A stretch of 64,000 bases of DNA from Phytohabitans flavus (GTDB lineage: Bacteria > Actinomycetota > Actinomycetes > Mycobacteriales > Micromonosporaceae). Shown piece after piece: positions 1 through 10,200 of the stretch. Below the pieces are notes generated by a model that saw only the letters and a list, made by a program, of their open reading frames with translations, was not told the DNA's origin and made no database searches. The stretch is from the NCBI RefSeq assembly GCF_011764545.1, contig NZ_AP022870.1, positions 5,316,001 through 5,380,000 of the forward strand. The letters are read 5' to 3'. A program made the translations under genes and the position numbers. How positions within the stretch are numbered: position 1 is the first letter of the stretch; each line of letters begins with the position of its first letter.

Positions 1-184
1 GGCCCCCTCTGGTCGTGCCGCGGCCGACATCGGGGACGTTGAAGATGGTGCCTGCGGTCGGTGACCCGAAGTCGAAGTCGAGGTAGCAGGTGTCACTACC
101 CAGTAGCGACCGTCGGTAACCGATGTTGCAGCTCGTGACGGAACGGCCGGTGCCACCCTTGTCAGAGGTCGCGAATATGAGCAT
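1..184 (-). CDS. SCO2523-family variant P-loop protein, N-terminal part
   Basis: The window holds only about the first 61 codons; the gene continues off the left edge. The protein opens with a ParA/MinD-like strand and the loop SDKGGTGRSVTS. This resembles the deviant Walker A motif KGGxGK(S/T), but the second lysine is arginine, which is why such proteins are called variant P-loop. It is followed by YLDFDFGSPT at the position of the Walker A' aspartate. The start is the ATG at 184, 11 bp after the stop of the SCO2524-type gene, so the two are probably one transcript. In Streptomyces, SCO2523, SCO2524 and SCO2525 homologues are neighbours in this order. Function is unknown; nucleotide binding is likely from the loop, but hydrolysis is unproven because of the K-to-R change. 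Confidence 0.72.
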   Translation of the reverse strand, partial: MLIFATSDKGGTGRSVTSCNIGYRRSLLGSDTCYLDFDFGSPTAGTIFNVPDVGRGTTRGG

Positions 185-195
185 TCCGAGCCCCG

Positions 196-2036
196 CTACG
201 GGGTCTGGGCGTCGCGCCGGGCGGCGGCGAGCCCGTCCAGATCGCGCAACACCTCGCTGATCAAAGCGACCGCCGTGGCGGGCCGGGTGGTCCGGATGGA
301 CCTGGCCCGCTCCAGTGACAAACGCATCGTATGCAGCACACGCCGCATCGCCGGACCGGCCTCACCGGACCCGCTGAGCAGTTCCTGGTCGTACAGGTGC
401 TCCGCCTCGGTGAGCAGGTCGTCGGCGATCCCGCTGGCGCGCTCGCTTTTCAGCGGCGGCCGGCTCACCAGCCGAGCCGCGGCGGTCAGGCTTTCCACCA
501 CCCGCTCGGTGTAGTACCAGGAGGCCGCCTCGTCCTGCACCGGCAGCTGTCCATAGACGCCAGCGGGCTGATCCCACAGGTCGCGGGCCGCACCGTCCCT
601 GAGCCGGCGCCGCGACAGGTGGTCCCAGATCGTGTCCACAAAGCGCAGAAGCTGGCCGCGCCGCTCCGGGTCGTGCATCATCTCGGCGATGCGGAGCGTC
701 CGCTTCATCAGCAGCGGCGAGAAGTCCGCGGCAAGCCAGGCCAGGCGTGCCGGGCCCAACTCCTCGCTGCCGACGAGGTGCAGCTCGACGCCGGGGTAGT
801 GCATGGTCAGGGCGTCGTCATCCGCATACGGCCGTCTGGTGATCCGCGCCCGGTTGGCCAACTCGGCGAGGAGGTCGCCCACGCGGGCCAGATCGCTGTC
901 CGTTGCCCTTCGGTTGGCCAGGTCCTGCGCGGTTACCGCGGTCACCAGCAGGCTGAAGTAGTCGGACTCCAAGCCGTCCGTGGTGCGCCATGGAATGTCT
1001 TCGACCGGCCACCGCCCACCCCCGAAACTGGCGATCGTCGACCAGTACGTCTGCGTGAGGTCCCAGCGCAGTTGAAGCGCCCTCGCGAGCCGCTGCTGCT
1101 CCTCGTTGAGCAGCGCCAAGAGCCGGGTGCGCTCGGAGAAGAGTCCTTCGATCGCGTCCAGCGCCACCACGGAGAAGTAGAGGTATGGCGCGGCCTGGGC
1201 GACTCCCCCGGGCTGCTCGCCCACGTCCTCGTTGGTCCTGACGATTGGTGCGTCCTTGACGATCCCCACGACCAGCCGCACTCGAAGAGCCGGTTGGGGT
1301 TGTCGAGCAACTCGCTCGTGTCCATCTCGAATCCGATCGTGATCTCGCGCAGGGCGGCGCGCACCTGGCGCAACGCCACACGGAGCTCCTCGATCACCTG
1401 CCGGACAGGCAGGCCCTGCTGGTTGGTGGTGCGGATCAGCTGCTGCCCCTCGGCGGAGTCAGCGTCCATCACGCTGATCGTGAAACTGCGCAGCAACCCG
1501 ACCAGGGCGGCGCTGAGCCGCTTGCTCGCCATCGCCTCAAGACGGTCGATCTCCGAGCGCAGGCTCTCGCGGCGGACCTCCCTCCGGAATCCGCGCACGA
1601 AGCTCATCGTCGCCAGCGACAGCGTCACGGACATGGCGAACGAATCGACGACGTCGATCGAAGCCTGCGCGGCGGTTGGATCCCCGTCGTTTTCGGCGCA
1701 GCGGAAATATGTGTCGCCGGCGAAGGTCGGCGTACCCGACGCGTCGGTGTACCGCTCCATGTAGTCGGTGATGACCCGGACGAGCACCTGTGGCACCTCG
1801 ACCGCGTCACCGAGCCCGCGCAGCGCGGCCAGCACGTCGTCGGCCGTCTCGTTCGGCTGCTCGAGCTGGAAGAACGAAATCTCGGTCGCCGGCAGGAGGA
1901 TGGAGAGCAGTTGCTCGGCGTCACTGATGGAGTTGGTCCGGTTTCGACCACCCCAGCTCCACTTGCCGTCCTGGAAGGACGCTCGGACGGTCGCCTGCCA
2001 GATGTCGAGGAGCTGCTGCCGGGGCTGGATCTTCAT
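196..2036 (-). CDS. SCO2524 family protein (frameshifted as sequenced)
   Basis: Two overlapping minus-strand frames together make one protein of about 610 residues. The N-terminal half runs from the ATG at 2036 to about 1265 (it begins MKIQPRQQLLDIWQ). The C-terminal half continues in another frame and ends at 196 (GIVKDAPIVRTNED onward). The frames join cleanly if one base is added to the C4 run at 1264-1267, giving ...ECGWSWGIVKDAPIV. The product has no signal peptide, membrane segment or catalytic motif that I recognise; it is mostly predicted helix. Its ATG overlaps the methyltransferase stop by 4 bp and the variant P-loop gene follows 11 bp after its stop, matching the conserved SCO2525-SCO2524-SCO2523 order. 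No molecular function is known. The break is probably a base-calling deletion (see findings), though true decay cannot be excluded. Confidence 0.7.
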
Positions 2037-2806
2037 CGGCGCCCCTCCCCTCCTGGCGCCGTGGCACCGGCATGGCCGAGCACCAGGATCATGCCGTCGT
2101 ATCCCTGCCGGAGTGGCGCCGTGGTCGCGATCTTTGTGATGTGCACATTATGGGCGATGCCCTCAAGGGATCGCGCGACGTCATCGACACCGATCGCCAC
2201 CGCCGGAAACGTCCGGTCGCCGACAAGGTATCCGTGGGAGTGCGCCATGAAGGCCGCGGCGAACGGTGCACCGGGCACGAGGCAGCAGACGAACTTGGCG
2301 ACGGCCAGCTCGAACTCGGCTCGCTCGCTGGACAGAGACTCCGCGACGAAGAACATCGTGCCGATGTCCCACCGGGCGGCGGGAAGCCGGAAGATGTCGC
2401 CCTGCCGCACGGTAGCGACCCGGGCCAGCGCGGCCCGCGGATCGACCACCGGGCTGTACCGGCCCTTGCCGGCCAGCTCAGCCCAGTACCTGTCCCAGAG
2501 GGCCGAGTAATCCATCACCTCGCGGCGCAGCCAATCCACGTTGGAGCTGGCTCGATCCGAAAGTGTCAACTCCTCGCAGTACGGCAGCATGGTCAGCGCC
2601 GGGTAGAGGTTTGCTCCGGTGCCGACGTCGATACCCCGGCCAGCGCCGCCGCAGGTCGCCGCGAAGTGATCGCCCGTTCGATGGATGATCTCCTGGTCGT
2701 CGTCGCGCAGCGTCCCGTAGTTGTGGGTCAGATACCAGCCAGTGTCGAAGGCGTCCCAGGGCTGGACCGAATTTGCGCTGGAGGAGTGGGACGCTCTCGA
2801 CGCCAC
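2033..2806 (-). CDS. SCO2525 family SAM-dependent methyltransferase
   Basis: This 257-residue protein begins MASRASHSSSANSVQPWDAF and resembles the NNMT/PNMT/TEMT type of small-molecule methyltransferase. The SAM-binding glycine-rich motif is IDVGTGANLYPAL near residue 60, followed by an acidic strand end (LTLSDRASSN) where these enzymes bind the ribose. GYLVGDRTFPAVAIG is in the C-terminal half. The substrate is unknown. It is the first gene of a tightly coupled set: its stop overlaps the ATG of the SCO2524-type gene. The family is conserved across actinomycetes together with SCO2523/SCO2524 homologues, suggesting joint function. The assignment rests on the motif and gene order. Confidence 0.8.
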   Translation of the reverse strand: MASRASHSSSANSVQPWDAFDTGWYLTHNYGTLRDDDQEIIHRTGDHFAATCGGAGRGIDVGTGANLYPALTMLPYCEELTLSDRASSNVDWLRREVMDYSALWDRYWAELAGKGRYSPVVDPRAALARVATVRQGDIFRLPAARWDIGTMFFVAESLSSERAEFELAVAKFVCCLVPGAPFAAAFMAHSHGYLVGDRTFPAVAIGVDDVARSLEGIAHNVHITKIATTAPLRQGYDGMILVLGHAGATAPGGEGRR

Positions 2807-2918
2807 GCGGCTTCTCCCGTCGCCGGCAACTCAGCTGTCGGCGCGCTGTAACAGGTTGGCCGTGGCTGCCCTCCGTACTCTACCGGTGACCAGGTCGATA
2901 CGGAACGTCTCGTTGGCG

Positions 2919-4889
2919 CTACCGCGCCATCGAGCCGATTGCTGGCTTGGCTAGCAGGGCCGACGGGTTGCGCTCGATGCCCGGGTCGATCGAACGGTCG
3001 ACGAAGACGCCGTACCAGATGCAGAAGACAAGCACAGTCCAGACCTTGCGGGAGTGGTCGGCCTCGCCGCGGCGGTGTTCCTCCAGCAGCTTCTGCGCGT
3101 ACCCGAGATCCAGCAGCTCCCCCGCCCCAGAGGTGGCCAGAATGTTCCGGGCCCACTCGTACATCTCGCCGCGCAGCCACACCCGGGTCGGCGTGGGGAA
3201 GCCCAGCTTGCGCCGGTTCACGATGGGTGGTGGCACCACGCCGTCCAGGGCGCGGCGCAGCGCGTACTTCGTCGCGTTGGAACGTGGTGGCAGCTTGAGC
3301 TCGACCGGCAGCGTGGACGCGACCTCGAAGACCTCCTTGTCCAGGAACGGCACGCGCACCTCCAGCGAGTGCGCCATGGAGATCCGGTCGGCCTTGACCA
3401 GGATGTCGCCGCGCAGCCAGGTGTGCAGGTCGACGTACTGCATCTTGGTTACGTCGTCGAGTTCGACGCACTCGGCGTAGATCGGGGCGGTGACGTCCGT
3501 GTACCGCACCGAGCCGTCGTTGCGCCTCATCAGCTCGCGCTTCTCCGCCTCGGCGAACATGCGCGCGTTGCCGTAGTACCGGTCCTCGATCCGCGTCGTA
3601 CCGCGTTCCAGGAAGCTCTTGCCCTTGACCCCGCGCGGCATCACGCGGGACACCGCGCGCAGGCCGCGCTGCATCGGGTCGGGCAGCCGCTGGAGCGTGT
3701 GGAGTGAGAGCGGCTCGCGGTAGATCGTGTACCCGCCGAAGAACTCGTCCGAGCCCTCGCCCGAGAGCACCACCGTGACGTGCTCGGCGGCCTTCTTCGC
3801 CACGAAGTAGAGCGGTACCAGCGACGGGTCGGCGACCGGGTCGTCGAGGTGCCACACGATCTTGGGGAGCGTGTCCATCATGTCCTGCGGGCCGAGCATC
3901 GTCGGGATCGTGGTGACGCCGAGGTGGCGGGCCGAGTCCTGGGCCACGCCGACCTCCGAGTACCCGTCGACGTCGAAACCGACCGTGAAGGTCAGGATGT
4001 TCGGGTTGAACTCGCGGGCCAGCGCCACGATCGCGGTCGAGTCGATACCGCTGGACAGGAACGCGCCGACCGGCACGTCGGCCCGCATGTGCACCCGCAC
4101 GCTGTCGCGCAGCGTCTCGCGGATCCGGTCGAAGACCTTCTGCTCGTCGTCGACCGGCGCCGGACGGAAGACCGGCCGGAACCAACGCTCGACCTCGACC
4201 TTGCCGCCGGGCGTCCAACGGAGCAGCTCGCCGGAGCCGATGCGCTGGATCCCCTCGTGGAGGGTGCGCGGCTCGGGCACGTACTGAAGCGTCAGGTAAT
4301 GGGAGAGGCTGGCCGCGTCGACCGGGAGCGTGTCGGCCAACTCCAGCAGCGCCTTCTTTTCCGAGGCCAGGTACAGGCCGGCGGGAGTCTCCATGTAGTA
4401 CATCGGCTTGATGCCGAAGTAGTCGCGGGCGCCGAACGCCTGCCGCTTCTCGCGGTCCCAGATCACAAACGCGAACATGCCGCGCAGCCGGGTCAGCACC
4501 TGCTCACCCCAGTAGTGGTAGCCGGCCACCACGGCCTCGGCGTCGCCCAGGGTCGCGAAGGCCGCGCCGTGCTCTCGGGCCAGCTCCTCGCGCAGCTCCA
4601 GGTAGTTGTAGATCTCGCCGTTGAAGGTCAACACGTAGCGGCCGTCGGCGTACGAAAGCGGCTCGTGGCTCGACGCCACGTCGATGATCGACAGCCGCTT
4701 GTGCGCGAAAATGGCATCAGCGGAGACCACCGCTGCCCCTTCCGCGCCAGGCTCACGCCGCGCGGAAACCATCTCAATGCCCGTCTCGTCCGGCCCGCGA
4801 TGGTGCAGGCACTCGAGCGCGCCCGCGATCGCATCCCGATGCGCGCCCGCATCGCCCCGAGTAGAGAAGAAGGCCAGAATTCCGCACAT
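2919..4889 (-). CDS. asnB: Asparagine synthase (glutamine-hydrolysing), class II
   Basis: AsnB converts aspartate, glutamine and ATP to asparagine and glutamate. The open frame extends to 4970, but the start is placed at the ATG at 4889 so the product begins Met-Cys-Gly-Ile-Leu; removal of Met leaves the catalytic N-terminal cysteine of the class II glutamine amidotransferase domain (about residues 1-210). The C-terminal synthetase domain has the pyrophosphate loop FLSSGIDSTAIV near residue 280. At 656 residues it fits long actinobacterial AsnB proteins of about 650. An ATG three codons upstream (MAHMCGI) is a possible but less likely start, since it would bury the cysteine. The gene is divergent from the aminopeptidase gene with about 64 bp between them. 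Confidence 0.92.
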   Translation of the reverse strand: MCGILAFFSTRGDAGAHRDAIAGALECLHHRGPDETGIEMVSARREPGAEGAAVVSADAIFAHKRLSIIDVASSHEPLSYADGRYVLTFNGEIYNYLELREELAREHGAAFATLGDAEAVVAGYHYWGEQVLTRLRGMFAFVIWDREKRQAFGARDYFGIKPMYYMETPAGLYLASEKKALLELADTLPVDAASLSHYLTLQYVPEPRTLHEGIQRIGSGELLRWTPGGKVEVERWFRPVFRPAPVDDEQKVFDRIRETLRDSVRVHMRADVPVGAFLSSGIDSTAIVALAREFNPNILTFTVGFDVDGYSEVGVAQDSARHLGVTTIPTMLGPQDMMDTLPKIVWHLDDPVADPSLVPLYFVAKKAAEHVTVVLSGEGSDEFFGGYTIYREPLSLHTLQRLPDPMQRGLRAVSRVMPRGVKGKSFLERGTTRIEDRYYGNARMFAEAEKRELMRRNDGSVRYTDVTAPIYAECVELDDVTKMQYVDLHTWLRGDILVKADRISMAHSLEVRVPFLDKEVFEVASTLPVELKLPPRSNATKYALRRALDGVVPPPIVNRRKLGFPTPTRVWLRGEMYEWARNILATSGAGELLDLGYAQKLLEEHRRGEADHSRKVWTVLVFCIWYGVFVDRSIDPGIERNPSALLAKPAIGSMAR

Positions 4890-4953
4890 ATGCGCCATTC
4901 TGGCACCGGGTAACGTCTGACGCTGGAAATCCGGGAATACGGGAGGGTCAGAT

Positions 4954-6396
4954 ATGAGCGAGAAGCCCAAAACTGAGTCACACGACCCCGACTACCCGGA
5001 GAAGCTCCTGGAGTTCATGCGTACCGGCTGGCGGAACGACCCCATGCCGGTACCCGAGCGGCCGCAGGCGGGCCACCACGCCCGGCGCCGCGCCGCCCTC
5101 TCCTCGGCCTTCCCCGGCGAGATCATCGTCGTCCCTACCGGCCACGAGCGGGTACGGGCGAACGACACCAACCACCCATTCCGGCCCGGCAGCGACTTCG
5201 CGTGGCTGACCGGCGACTACGACCCCGGCAGCGTGCTCGTGCTGCACCCGGGCGGGGAAGGGGTCCTCTACACCGAGACCCGCGCGTCCCGCGACAGCGA
5301 CGAGTTCTTCCGCAGCCGCCAGGGCGAGCTGTGGGTCGGGCGCCGCCAGACGCTCGGCGAGAAGGCCACCGAGCTGGGCATCCAGACCGCAGCCAAGTCC
5401 GAGCTCACGAGCGCGCTGGCCGACCTGCCGCCCGGGCGGACCCGGGTGCTGCGCGGTGTCGACCACGTGGTCGACGCGGGCGTCCAGCCGTACGACACCG
5501 ACGAGCCCGGCACCCGCGACGGCGAGGTGGCCCAGGTGATCGCCGAGCTCAAGCTGGTCAAGGACGAGTGGGAGCTCGCCCAGCTGCGGGCGGCGATCGA
5601 GGCGACGGTACGCGGCTTCGAGGACGTCGCCCGCGTCCTCCCCGCCGACCGGGCCGTCTCCGAGCGGCTGATCGAGGGGGTCTTCGCGCTGCGCGCCCGG
5701 CACGACGGCAACGGTGTCGGCTACAGCTCGATCGTCGGCGCCGGCGCGCACGGCACGATCCTGCACTGGACGCACAACCACGGCGCCACCCTTCCCGGCG
5801 AGCTGCTGCTGATGGACATGGGCGTGGAGGGGCACCACCTCTATACCGCGGACGTGACCCGCACGGTGCCGATCTCCGGCACGTTCACCCCGCTACAGCG
5901 GCAGGTCTACGACATCGTGTACGAGTCGCAGCAGGCCGGCATCGACTCGATCAAGCCGGGCGTCAACTTCAAGGACGTACACCAGGCGTGCATGCGGGTG
6001 CTCGCCGAGGGCCTGCACGCGCTGGGCATCCTGCCGGTGAGCGTCGACGAGGCCATGGACAAGGAGTCGACGCTGTACCGCCGGTGGACGCTGCACGGCT
6101 TCGGGCACATGCTCGGCACGGACGTCCACGACTGCGCGCGGGCCCGCAAGGAGAAGTACCGGGAGGGCCAGCTGGACGAGGGGTACGTGCTGACCGTCGA
6201 GCCCGGCCTCTACTTCCAGCCCGAGGACGAACTGGTCCCGGCCGAGCTGCGCGGCATCGGCATCCGGATCGAGGACGACGTGCTGATCACCCAGGAGGGC
6301 GCGATCGTCCTCTCCAACGGCCTCCCGAGGAGCTCCGACGAGGTCGAAGCCTGGCTCGCCGCCCAGCGCGAGGCCGGCCCCCGCCTGCCCGCCTAA
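4954..6396 (+). CDS. pepP: Xaa-Pro aminopeptidase, M24B family
   Basis: This 480-residue cytoplasmic metallopeptidase removes the N-terminal residue from peptides with proline second. An aminopeptidase-P N-terminal domain (residues about 40-190) precedes the pita-bread M24 domain. The five expected metal ligands are visible: two Asp in LLMDMGVEG and YTADVTRT (about 287 and 299), His in HGFGHMLGTD (about 382), Glu in VEPGLYF (about 415) and Glu in IRIEDDV (about 439). The start ATG at 4954 has a good ribosome site (GGGAGG) 8-10 nt upstream. It is monocistronic, divergent from asnB and convergent with the pullulanase gene across a repeat island. Length and motifs are normal for the family. Confidence 0.93.
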   Translation: MSEKPKTESHDPDYPEKLLEFMRTGWRNDPMPVPERPQAGHHARRRAALSSAFPGEIIVVPTGHERVRANDTNHPFRPGSDFAWLTGDYDPGSVLVLHPGGEGVLYTETRASRDSDEFFRSRQGELWVGRRQTLGEKATELGIQTAAKSELTSALADLPPGRTRVLRGVDHVVDAGVQPYDTDEPGTRDGEVAQVIAELKLVKDEWELAQLRAAIEATVRGFEDVARVLPADRAVSERLIEGVFALRARHDGNGVGYSSIVGAGAHGTILHWTHNHGATLPGELLLMDMGVEGHHLYTADVTRTVPISGTFTPLQRQVYDIVYESQQAGIDSIKPGVNFKDVHQACMRVLAEGLHALGILPVSVDEAMDKESTLYRRWTLHGFGHMLGTDVHDCARARKEKYREGQLDEGYVLTVEPGLYFQPEDELVPAELRGIGIRIEDDVLITQEGAIVLSNGLPRSSDEVEAWLAAQREAGPRLPA

Positions 6397-6422
6397 GATC
6401 CGAAAATTCCACGACAGACATT

Positions 6423-6481
6423 GGGCTACCGCGATGTCCGCGGTGGTCCGGACCGCTGCTCCCGCAGCCTCACCCTCCGCG
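6423..6481 (+). repeat. Dispersed convergent-3'-end repeat, copy A
   Basis: Core TACCGCGATGTCCGCGGT followed by GGTCCGGACC, then a C-rich arm ending CACCCTCCGCG. It starts 27 bp after the pepP stop codon. Similarity continues a short way into CTTCACAACC. Two small dyads (ACCGCG/CGCGGT and GGTCCGGACC) suggest RNA structure. Confidence 0.85.
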
Positions 6482-6547
6482 CTTCACAACCACTGCCGGC
6501 CTTGCGACCGGCGGCGCGGGCAGACCCGGAGTCGGGGTCATCGATGT

Positions 6548-6599
6548 GGCTTTGTGAAGACTTGTGGTTGCCCTGGCAGCAACAAGTCTTCCCAAAGCC
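6548..6599. repeat. Imperfect 25-bp inverted repeat
   Basis: GGCTTTGTGAAGACTTGTGG at the left arm pairs with its near-complement at 6575-6599, leaving a 2-nt loop. About 22 of 25 positions pair, so it would form a long hairpin in either strand. There is no clear T tract to support a classical terminator; it may be a small mobile-element remnant. Confidence 0.7.
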
Positions 6600-6617
6600 C
6601 GACGAGCCATCCTCGCC

Positions 6618-6682
6618 GTGATCGTTCGCCCAGAATCCGCGCCACGGTCGGCGTGGCGTGTAGGTATCGGGCGAACGATCAC
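6618..6682. repeat. Perfect 14-bp inverted repeat
   Basis: GTGATCGTTCGCCC (6618-6631) and GGGCGAACGATCAC (6669-6682) are exact reverse complements separated by 37 bp. They resemble terminal repeats of a very small element, but no direct target repeat was identified. Confidence 0.7.
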
Positions 6683-6832
6683 TGGCGAGATCACCACCAG
6701 CAGCGACGCCAGTCGCGCACCCTGCACCCACCCTTGTGGTGCCATCCCGGAGGCCGGAGATCCCCGCCGGAGGCAAGAAACGGGGTAACCGCAAACCCTA
6801 GCGACGCAGAGCGACCCCACCACCTTGCGATT

Positions 6833-6870
6833 GTGGCGAAAAATTTCCCCGGAGGGGCAATTTTCGCCAC
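6833..6870. repeat. Hairpin element shared with 52240-52279
   Basis: Arms GTGGCGAAAAATTTCCCC and GGGGCAATTTTCGCCAC flank a short loop. The hairpin and the following GGACAAAAGCAGAGCATCC recur in diverged form in the third island (52240-52300), so this is a two-copy family, not a chance palindrome. Confidence 0.75.
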
Positions 6871-7184
6871 GGACAAAAGCAGAGCATCCAACGATCAAGG
6901 CCACGCCCCTCTCTCCGCAGCTCGATCTCGATCCTGCGACCACCATTGTGGACGCCACCAACTTCCCCGACTCCGGAAAGTCTCTAGATCTCTCGGGCTT
7001 GACCACTGCGACACCTCCTGTAGGGCGCTTGGCCGGTTTTGTCCGCGTGCCGCAGGCTTCAAATCGGGGGCACGGCGCGGTGCTCCTATTCGGACAGAGC
7101 AAATGCGGTCGGCGAGCAATCCAGGCCTGGTCCTGCGCCGGCGGCGCAGTGGGCGCGGCCGCGAGGCCGGGTTGGGTTGTGAAT

Positions 7185-7243
7185 CGCGGAGGGTAAGGCC
7201 GCGGGAGCGACGGTCTGGAGCACGACGGGCGTCGCGGTAGCTC
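7185..7243 (-). repeat. Dispersed convergent-3'-end repeat, copy B
   Basis: Reverse-orientation copy beginning 37 bp past the pullulanase stop on that gene's strand (AGATTTGAGCTACCGCGACG...). It is slightly diverged in the GGTCCGGACC dyad. With copy A it brackets island 1 as an inverted pair. Confidence 0.82.
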
Positions 7244-7280
7244 AAATCTCCATTGTGGAAGGTCCGCGGAGGAAGATCGG

Positions 7281-10200
7281 CTAGCGGCGCACGAAGACGG
7301 CGACGCTGCGCGGGGGCACTGTGAATGTGCCAGTCGCGGAGTCGAACGTCGCCGTGCGGAGCAACGGGTCGGCGGATCGGCGCAAGATCGGGTGCAGGGA
7401 CACGTCCACGCCGGGCATGCCCGGGACCGGCTGGGTGACCGTGGCCTTCGTGGCGTTGAAGACGACGGTCACCGCGCCGGCGCCGAGCTGCATCGTGATC
7501 ACGCCGGGTACCTCCAGCGGGCCGGATAGCGGAAACGCCAGGTTCTTCTGCACCTCGGCGGCGGTACCCAGCGAGAACAGCGGCGACGAGGCGCGGATGC
7601 GGAGCAGCTCGGCGTACCGCGCCTGCGCCAGCTCCATCGCCGCGCGGTCCGCTACCAGCGCCGGGTCGGCGAGCAGCGGCCGGGCGTACTCCCACTTGTC
7701 CTGGTTGTCCGCGGCTGGCGGGAGCCCGGCGCCGAACCCGTTGCCGTCCGCGCTGTCCCACCGGATGTGGTTGAACCAGTCCCCCGAGTTGTACGAGTTG
7801 CGGTCCAGCGACTTCGAGCGCAGCCGCTCCGAGCCCGCGGTGACGAAGCCGATGCCCTGCCCGAGGACGACCGTGGCGAGCGCGAGCACCTGCATGCGAG
7901 CCCGGTCGGTCGGGCTGGTCGCCTGCGGCAGCTTGTACGCCAGCGCGTCGTACAAGATCTCGTTGTCGTGCGCGTCGACGTACGTGACCGCCTCGCCGGG
8001 CGCCTTCGTGTACCCGGCCGGCGAGCCGTTGTAGTCGACCTCCGCACCGGAGACGAACCTCCCCGACGTGTCCGGGAAGCGGTAGCCGGCCAGGTTGCCG
8101 CTCAGCCCCACCTTGATCAGGTCGTGCTGGTGCAGCAGCCGGCGGCGCTGCTCGTCGGCCGAGCCGTTGATCGGGTCGCCGTTCGGGTCGGTGTACAGCC
8201 CGGAGGCGAAGCCCTGCTGCCGCGGGTTGGCGTCGAACGGCCCACCGCCGCGCACGGCGTCCCGCAGTCTGTCGTTGAACGTGGCGATCCCGGTGCCGGC
8301 CATGTTGGCCTGGGTCGCCTGCGTGAACCGCGCTCCCCCGGCCACCTCGCCGAAGTCCCACCCCTCGCCGTACAGCAGGATCGCCTTGCCGTCGACACCG
8401 TCGCGCCGGAGCGTGAGGCGGTCGAGCGCCGCGCGCACCGCGAGGATGTTGCCGCGCGGGTGGTGGCCCATCAGGTCGAAGCGGAAACCGTCCACTTTGT
8501 ACTTCCGGGCCCAGGTGACGACCGAGTCGACCACCAGCTTGCCCATCATCGCGTGCTCGGGCGCGGTGTTGCTGCAACAGGTGGAGTTGGCGACGGCGCC
8601 GTCCAGCAGGAGTCGGTGGTAGTAGCCGGGCACGATCTGGTCGAGCACCGAGCGATCGTCCACACCGGACGCCATGGTGTGGTTGTAGACAACGTCCATC
8701 ACCACGCGCAGCCCGCTGCCGTTGAGCGCGGCCACCATTTCCCGGAACTCGCGCGTCCGCGCTGTCCCGTGCGGGTCGACCGCGTACCCACCCTCGGGGA
8801 CCGTGTAGTGCAGCGGGTCGTAGCCCCAGTTGTAGCCGTCCCGGTCGGCGACCCCGGCTACGCACGCCTGCTGCTTGTCCGAGTCTGGCGGCAGGGCGGC
8901 CAGGTCGCACGGGGGTGTCGCCTGGTCGGCGCGGCGCTCGGGGATCGTGGCGAAGTCGAACGCGGGCAGCAGGTGCACATGCGTCACCCCGGCCTCCGCG
9001 AGCATCCTCAGGTGTGTCGCGCCCACTCCCCCGCCGGTGAACGCCGCGTAGGTGCCGCGCTGCTCGGCCGGCACCGACGCGTCGGCGATCGAGAAGTCGC
9101 GGACCGAGAGCTCGGTGATCTGGGTACGGGTAGCGGGTACCGCCGGCGGCTTGCGCAGCCGGCCCCAGCCGGGCGGGCTGAGTGCCGAATCAGTCAGGTC
9201 GGCCACGAGGCTGTGCGTCGAGTCAGCCGCGAGCGCGACCGAGTACGGGTCGGTGACCGAGGCGGTGACCACCCGCTGGACGGCCGGCTGCCAGACCTCG
9301 ACCCGGTACTTGTAGTACTTCCCCTCCCACGGGCCGGTCGCCGACCAGACCCCGGACCTGTCGTCGCGGTGCATCGGCGTGACGCTCGGGGTGCCCGATG
9401 GTGTGTCGTACAGCTCCAGCGTCACCGAGCGAGCGGTCGGCGCCCACACAGCGAGCGTGGCCCGGTCGCCTTTGACGGTCGGGCCGAGCACCGCCTTTGT
9501 CGCCCTGCCGGCGTAGACGTCGTCGAGCACGCCGGGGAGCTGCACGCCGGTGGCCGCGAGCAGCTTGCCCGCGTGGTCCCGCTCGGTCACCACGACCTGC
9601 CCGCGCAGGGCCTCGACGACCCGCGAACGGTCCTTCTTGGAGAGTCCGAGCAACGCGTACCGCCGCAGGTGCGGAAACCGCTCGCGCTGCTTCTCGGTGA
9701 GCCCGACACGCTCGGCGGTCAGCGGGATCGTGGTGTACTCCCCAGCCAGCTCATCGTCCACGATGGACAGCCCACCGGCCGGCGCGACCGCGAGCGCGTA
9801 CCGCTTTCCGTCCGTCGACGGGATCTCCCAGGCGGCGCCGCCCCTGTCGATCCAGTGTCCCCGCGCCTTGGACAGGTCACAGTCCCCGTGCGTCCGCCAG
9901 TACTGGACGAGCGCCACGCCACCCTCGACCGGCGACCCGTCCTGGCTGGAAACCCTCGGGTCCCCCTGCCGCACCCACACCTCGCTGTGACTTGTCACGT
10001 CGACGAAGCGATCGGCCTCGACGTCCTTCACACCGGCGGAGCTGACCACGAGGAAGCCGACATACTTCGCGCCCGGCCTGAGCTTGACCCAGGCGAACCG
10101 CCCGTACGCGTCCTCGCGCACGAATGGCTGCCCAGCCGGCCACCGCGTCTGCCACGCCGGGTCGACGTCCCCCCAGGTGTAGAGGCCCCAGTCGTCGTAC

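Larger units (their letters stand above)
6397..7280. other. Repeat island 1 between convergent genes
   Basis: About 880 bp without a credible gene lie between the 3' ends of pepP and the pullulanase gene. Both edges carry the dispersed repeat in inverted orientation (6423-6481 and 7185-7243). The interior holds three strong palindromes: a roughly 25-bp imperfect pair (6548-6572 with 6575-6599), a perfect 14-bp pair GTGATCGTTCGCCC (6618-6631 with 6669-6682), and the hairpin at 6833-6870 that recurs at 52240. Open frames across it lack ribosome sites and family resemblance. It looks like accumulated small mobile or structured elements. Confidence 0.7.
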
